Positions 62,967-64,000 of a stretch of DNA of 64,000 bases are shown piece by piece. The notes below the pieces were generated by a model. The model was given only the letters and a program-made list of their open reading frames with translations. It was not told where the DNA came from and did no database searches. The number at the start of each line of letters is the position of its first letter. Within the stretch, counting starts at the first letter, position 1. Origin of the DNA: Oscillospiraceae bacterium (lineage in GTDB: Bacteria; Bacillota; Clostridia; Oscillospirales; CAG-382); contig SVTH01000003.1 of assembly GCA_015063885.1 (NCBI GenBank), forward strand, positions 143,377-207,376. Reading direction: 5' to 3'. Made by a program: the position numbers and the translations under genes.

Positions 62967-63086
62967 CATTTTTCTTGAATTTTGGATGACAGCATTTCAA
63001 CTTCGGCCTTGCAAAAGCCGTGCAAAATTCAAACTCAACTTAATACGGAGAGATATCGAAGTGGTCATAACGGGGCTGACTCGAAA
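62967..63086. repeat. 120-bp direct repeat, copy A
   Basis: Starts CATTTTTCTTGAATTTTGG and ends with the 5' half of tRNA-Ser. It is nearly identical (about two differences) to 63155-63274, offset by 188 bases. Confidence 0.85.
63047..63086 (+). pseudogene. Partial tRNA-Ser (5' half)
   Basis: GGAGAGATATCGAAGTGGTC through CTGACTCGAAA is identical to the first 40 bases of the complete tRNA at 63235, then diverges after the anticodon loop, so it cannot form a tRNA. A still more decayed copy (GATATCGAAG then GTTCATA) starts near 62903. Confidence 0.8.
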
Positions 63087-63154
63087 GGTAGCCGAGCTTA
63101 TCACTCTGCAACTTGCAAAATCTCGCATTTTCTCCGATTTCCTCGCAAATGCTT

Positions 63155-63274
63155 CATTTTTCTTGAATTTTGGATGACAGCATTTCACTTTCGGCCTTGC
63201 AAAAGCCGTGCAAAATTCAAACTCAACTTAATACGGAGAGATATCGAAGTGGTCATAACGGGGCTGACTCGAAA
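63155..63274. repeat. 120-bp direct repeat, copy B
   Basis: Second copy of the 62967-63086 repeat; it contains the leader and the 5' half of the intact tRNA-Ser. Confidence 0.85.
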
Positions 63275-63323
63275 TCAGTTTGTGCGAAAGCACACGAGGG
63301 TTCGAATCCCTCTCTCTCCGCCA
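63235..63323 (+). tRNA. tRNA-Ser (anticodon CGA)
   Basis: Acceptor GGAGAGA pairs with TCTCTCC, discriminator G and encoded CCA. Anticodon arm GCTGA-CTCGAAA-TCAGT gives CGA. The long variable arm TGTGC-GAAA-GCACA is typical of serine tRNA. T arm GAGGG-TTCGAAT-CCCTC. Confidence 0.95.
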
Positions 63324-63327
63324 CTTT

Positions 63328-63359
63328 GAGCCCAAAATCGTCGATTTTGGGCTCTTTTT
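63328..63359 (+). terminator. Terminator of tRNA-Ser
   Basis: GAGCCCAAAATC-GTC-GATTTTGGGCTC followed by TTTTT. Confidence 0.9.
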
Positions 63360-63637
63360 CTTTCGATTTTGCTTGATTTTTGGTGTTCGTTCCCCACTTT
63401 CGAGAAAAATGTACCTTGCCGCCTTTCTGTTGTCTATCACTTTTCTGCAAGGCAGTGCAAGGCAACTGCAAGGCTGGTCAAAAACACCCTGTTTTTAGAG
63501 ACGGATAGATACGGGTAGGTACGCAAATAAACTGAGTAGGTATCATCTTGTCCGTAACTACGAGAGAGTTCGAATCTTATTTCACAAAAAGGCAATAGAT
63601 ATTGTTTTATCATCAACCATCTTCATATTGCTAAATA
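63360..63637. other. Gene-less stretch at the start of an AT-rich region
   Basis: No gene seen. Composition shifts to AT-rich from about 63480. At 63562-63577 GAGAGAGTTCGAATC partly matches the T-arm region of tRNA-Ser and could be a decayed attachment-site copy, but the match is only about ten bases. Confidence 0.35.
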
Positions 63638-63666
63638 TTGAAAATTTCGATAAAACGTGATATAAT
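63638..63666 (+). promoter_or_regulatory. Promoter of the last gene
   Basis: TTGAAA (63638-63643), 17-base spacer, TATAAT (63661-63666). Confidence 0.7.
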
Positions 63667-63689
63667 AAATGTACTTAGGAGGTTAGTAT

Positions 63690-64000
63690 ATGTTTGATTT
63701 TTTTAGATGGTTAGTTAACCCTGATAATATCAATTCAAATATTTTTGGGTTGATTACTGTTGTGCTTTCCGGATTAGTCTCTTGGCTCATATCTGCTCTT
63801 TATTTCAGAAAAGGAAATCGCAATTCTTTACGCATAAATATCATATTCCCGATTAAAAACATATTGAAAGAACCTCGATCTTGGAAAAGCTATAAAGTTC
63901 TTGAGGAATTATCAAAATCATATGATGCTAAATATTTGACAAAACATGAGCTAACGTTATTAAACCAACTATTGTCTGCATATAAGGTTGTGTGCACTTA
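63690..64000 (+). CDS. Unknown protein with one N-terminal membrane helix (cut by window edge)
   Basis: 103 residues seen, continuing past the edge. ATG at 63690 with GGAGG eight bases upstream. It begins MFDFFRWLVNPDN, then a membrane helix (about residues 18-40, IFGLITVVLSGLVSWLISAL), then a basic, helical cytoplasmic part (IIFPIKNILKEPRSW, YKVLEELSKSYD). Codon use is strongly AT-rich, unlike the GC-rich chromosome genes to the left, and it follows a tRNA gene, so it is probably part of an integrated island. Not recognised. Confidence 0.7.
   Translation, partial: MFDFFRWLVNPDNINSNIFGLITVVLSGLVSWLISALYFRKGNRNSLRINIIFPIKNILKEPRSWKSYKVLEELSKSYDAKYLTKHELTLLNQLLSAYKVVCT

Noticed and set aside
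62764..63000. 79-codon N-terminal extension of the TepA-like protein
   Set aside because: Runs through the direct repeat and intergenic DNA; AGGAGG sits before the internal ATG at 62763.
63228..63471. Minus-strand open frames across tRNA-Ser
   Set aside because: Antisense translation of a tRNA (the familiar RERDSNPR-type artefact).

Overview
The window looks like chromosome from an anaerobic member of the class Clostridia, probably a gut or rumen Oscillospirales-type bacterium. The signs are a glycyl radical enzyme, a reverse rubrerythrin with rubredoxin, a feoAB ferrous-iron operon, a BlaI/BlaR1-type pair, strong Gram-positive Shine-Dalgarno sites (AGGAGG) and textbook TTGACA-17-TATAAT promoters. 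There are also many secreted lipoproteins with Ser/Glu-rich linkers. No taxonomic marker such as rRNA is present, so this is an inference from gene content.

Layout. 0-6 kb: a glycyl radical enzyme cut by the window edge, a Gfo/Idh/MocA oxidoreductase and, divergently, a fused TIM-barrel/acyl-CoA synthetase whose long leader looks like a T-box riboswitch. 6-13 kb: LysR-MATE operon, twin discoidin-domain lipoproteins and recG-dusB. 13-22 kb: three lipoproteins (two solute-binding-protein-like, one with an Ig-like domain), a discoidin/SGNH lipoprotein, a HipA-like kinase and another lipoprotein. 22-44 kb: the surface-protein region. It holds a 2342-residue leucine-rich-repeat protein with about 14 Cys-rich repeats and a C-terminal dockerin-like module, a DUF4855-type membrane-anchored protein, and a 3704-residue subtilisin-like protease with a huge leucine-rich array and the same dockerin-like end. 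PepSY fragments lie between them and a complete PepSY protein follows. 44-48 kb: rubredoxin, two small unknowns, reverse rubrerythrin and an ABC exporter. 48-51 kb: BlaR1-like/BlaI-like pair. 51-51.5 kb: a non-coding, highly structured RNA candidate bounded by inverted repeats. 51.5-57 kb: a methyltransferase (MnmM/YtqB type), a second MATE pump, a GNAT-like acyltransferase and twin small secreted dockerin-like proteins. 56.6-59.2 kb: feoA-feoB-Cys-rich protein with two near-identical operator-like dyads. 59.2-62.8 kb: acetyltransferase preceded by a 29-codon ORF plus terminator, a membrane protein, a Cu/Zn-SOD-family protein and a TepA/ClpP-like protease. 62.9-64 kb: tRNA-Ser(CGA) with a partial tandem duplicate, followed by AT-rich sequence that looks like the start of an island.

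How the parts may fit. The most interesting idea is a cell-surface set. Two giant dockerin-ended proteins, one a subtilase, and two small dockerin proteins share the module. The small proteins' C-terminal halves resemble subtilase propeptide/I9-type inhibitors. Together they could form a dockerin-assembled protease with matching inhibitors or chaperones; the cohesin partner would have to be elsewhere. A second candidate is the small-ORF/terminator/acetyltransferase arrangement, which looks like an attenuator. Most of the rest is metabolism, iron and oxidative-stress defence, and lipoprotein sensing or binding at the cell surface.
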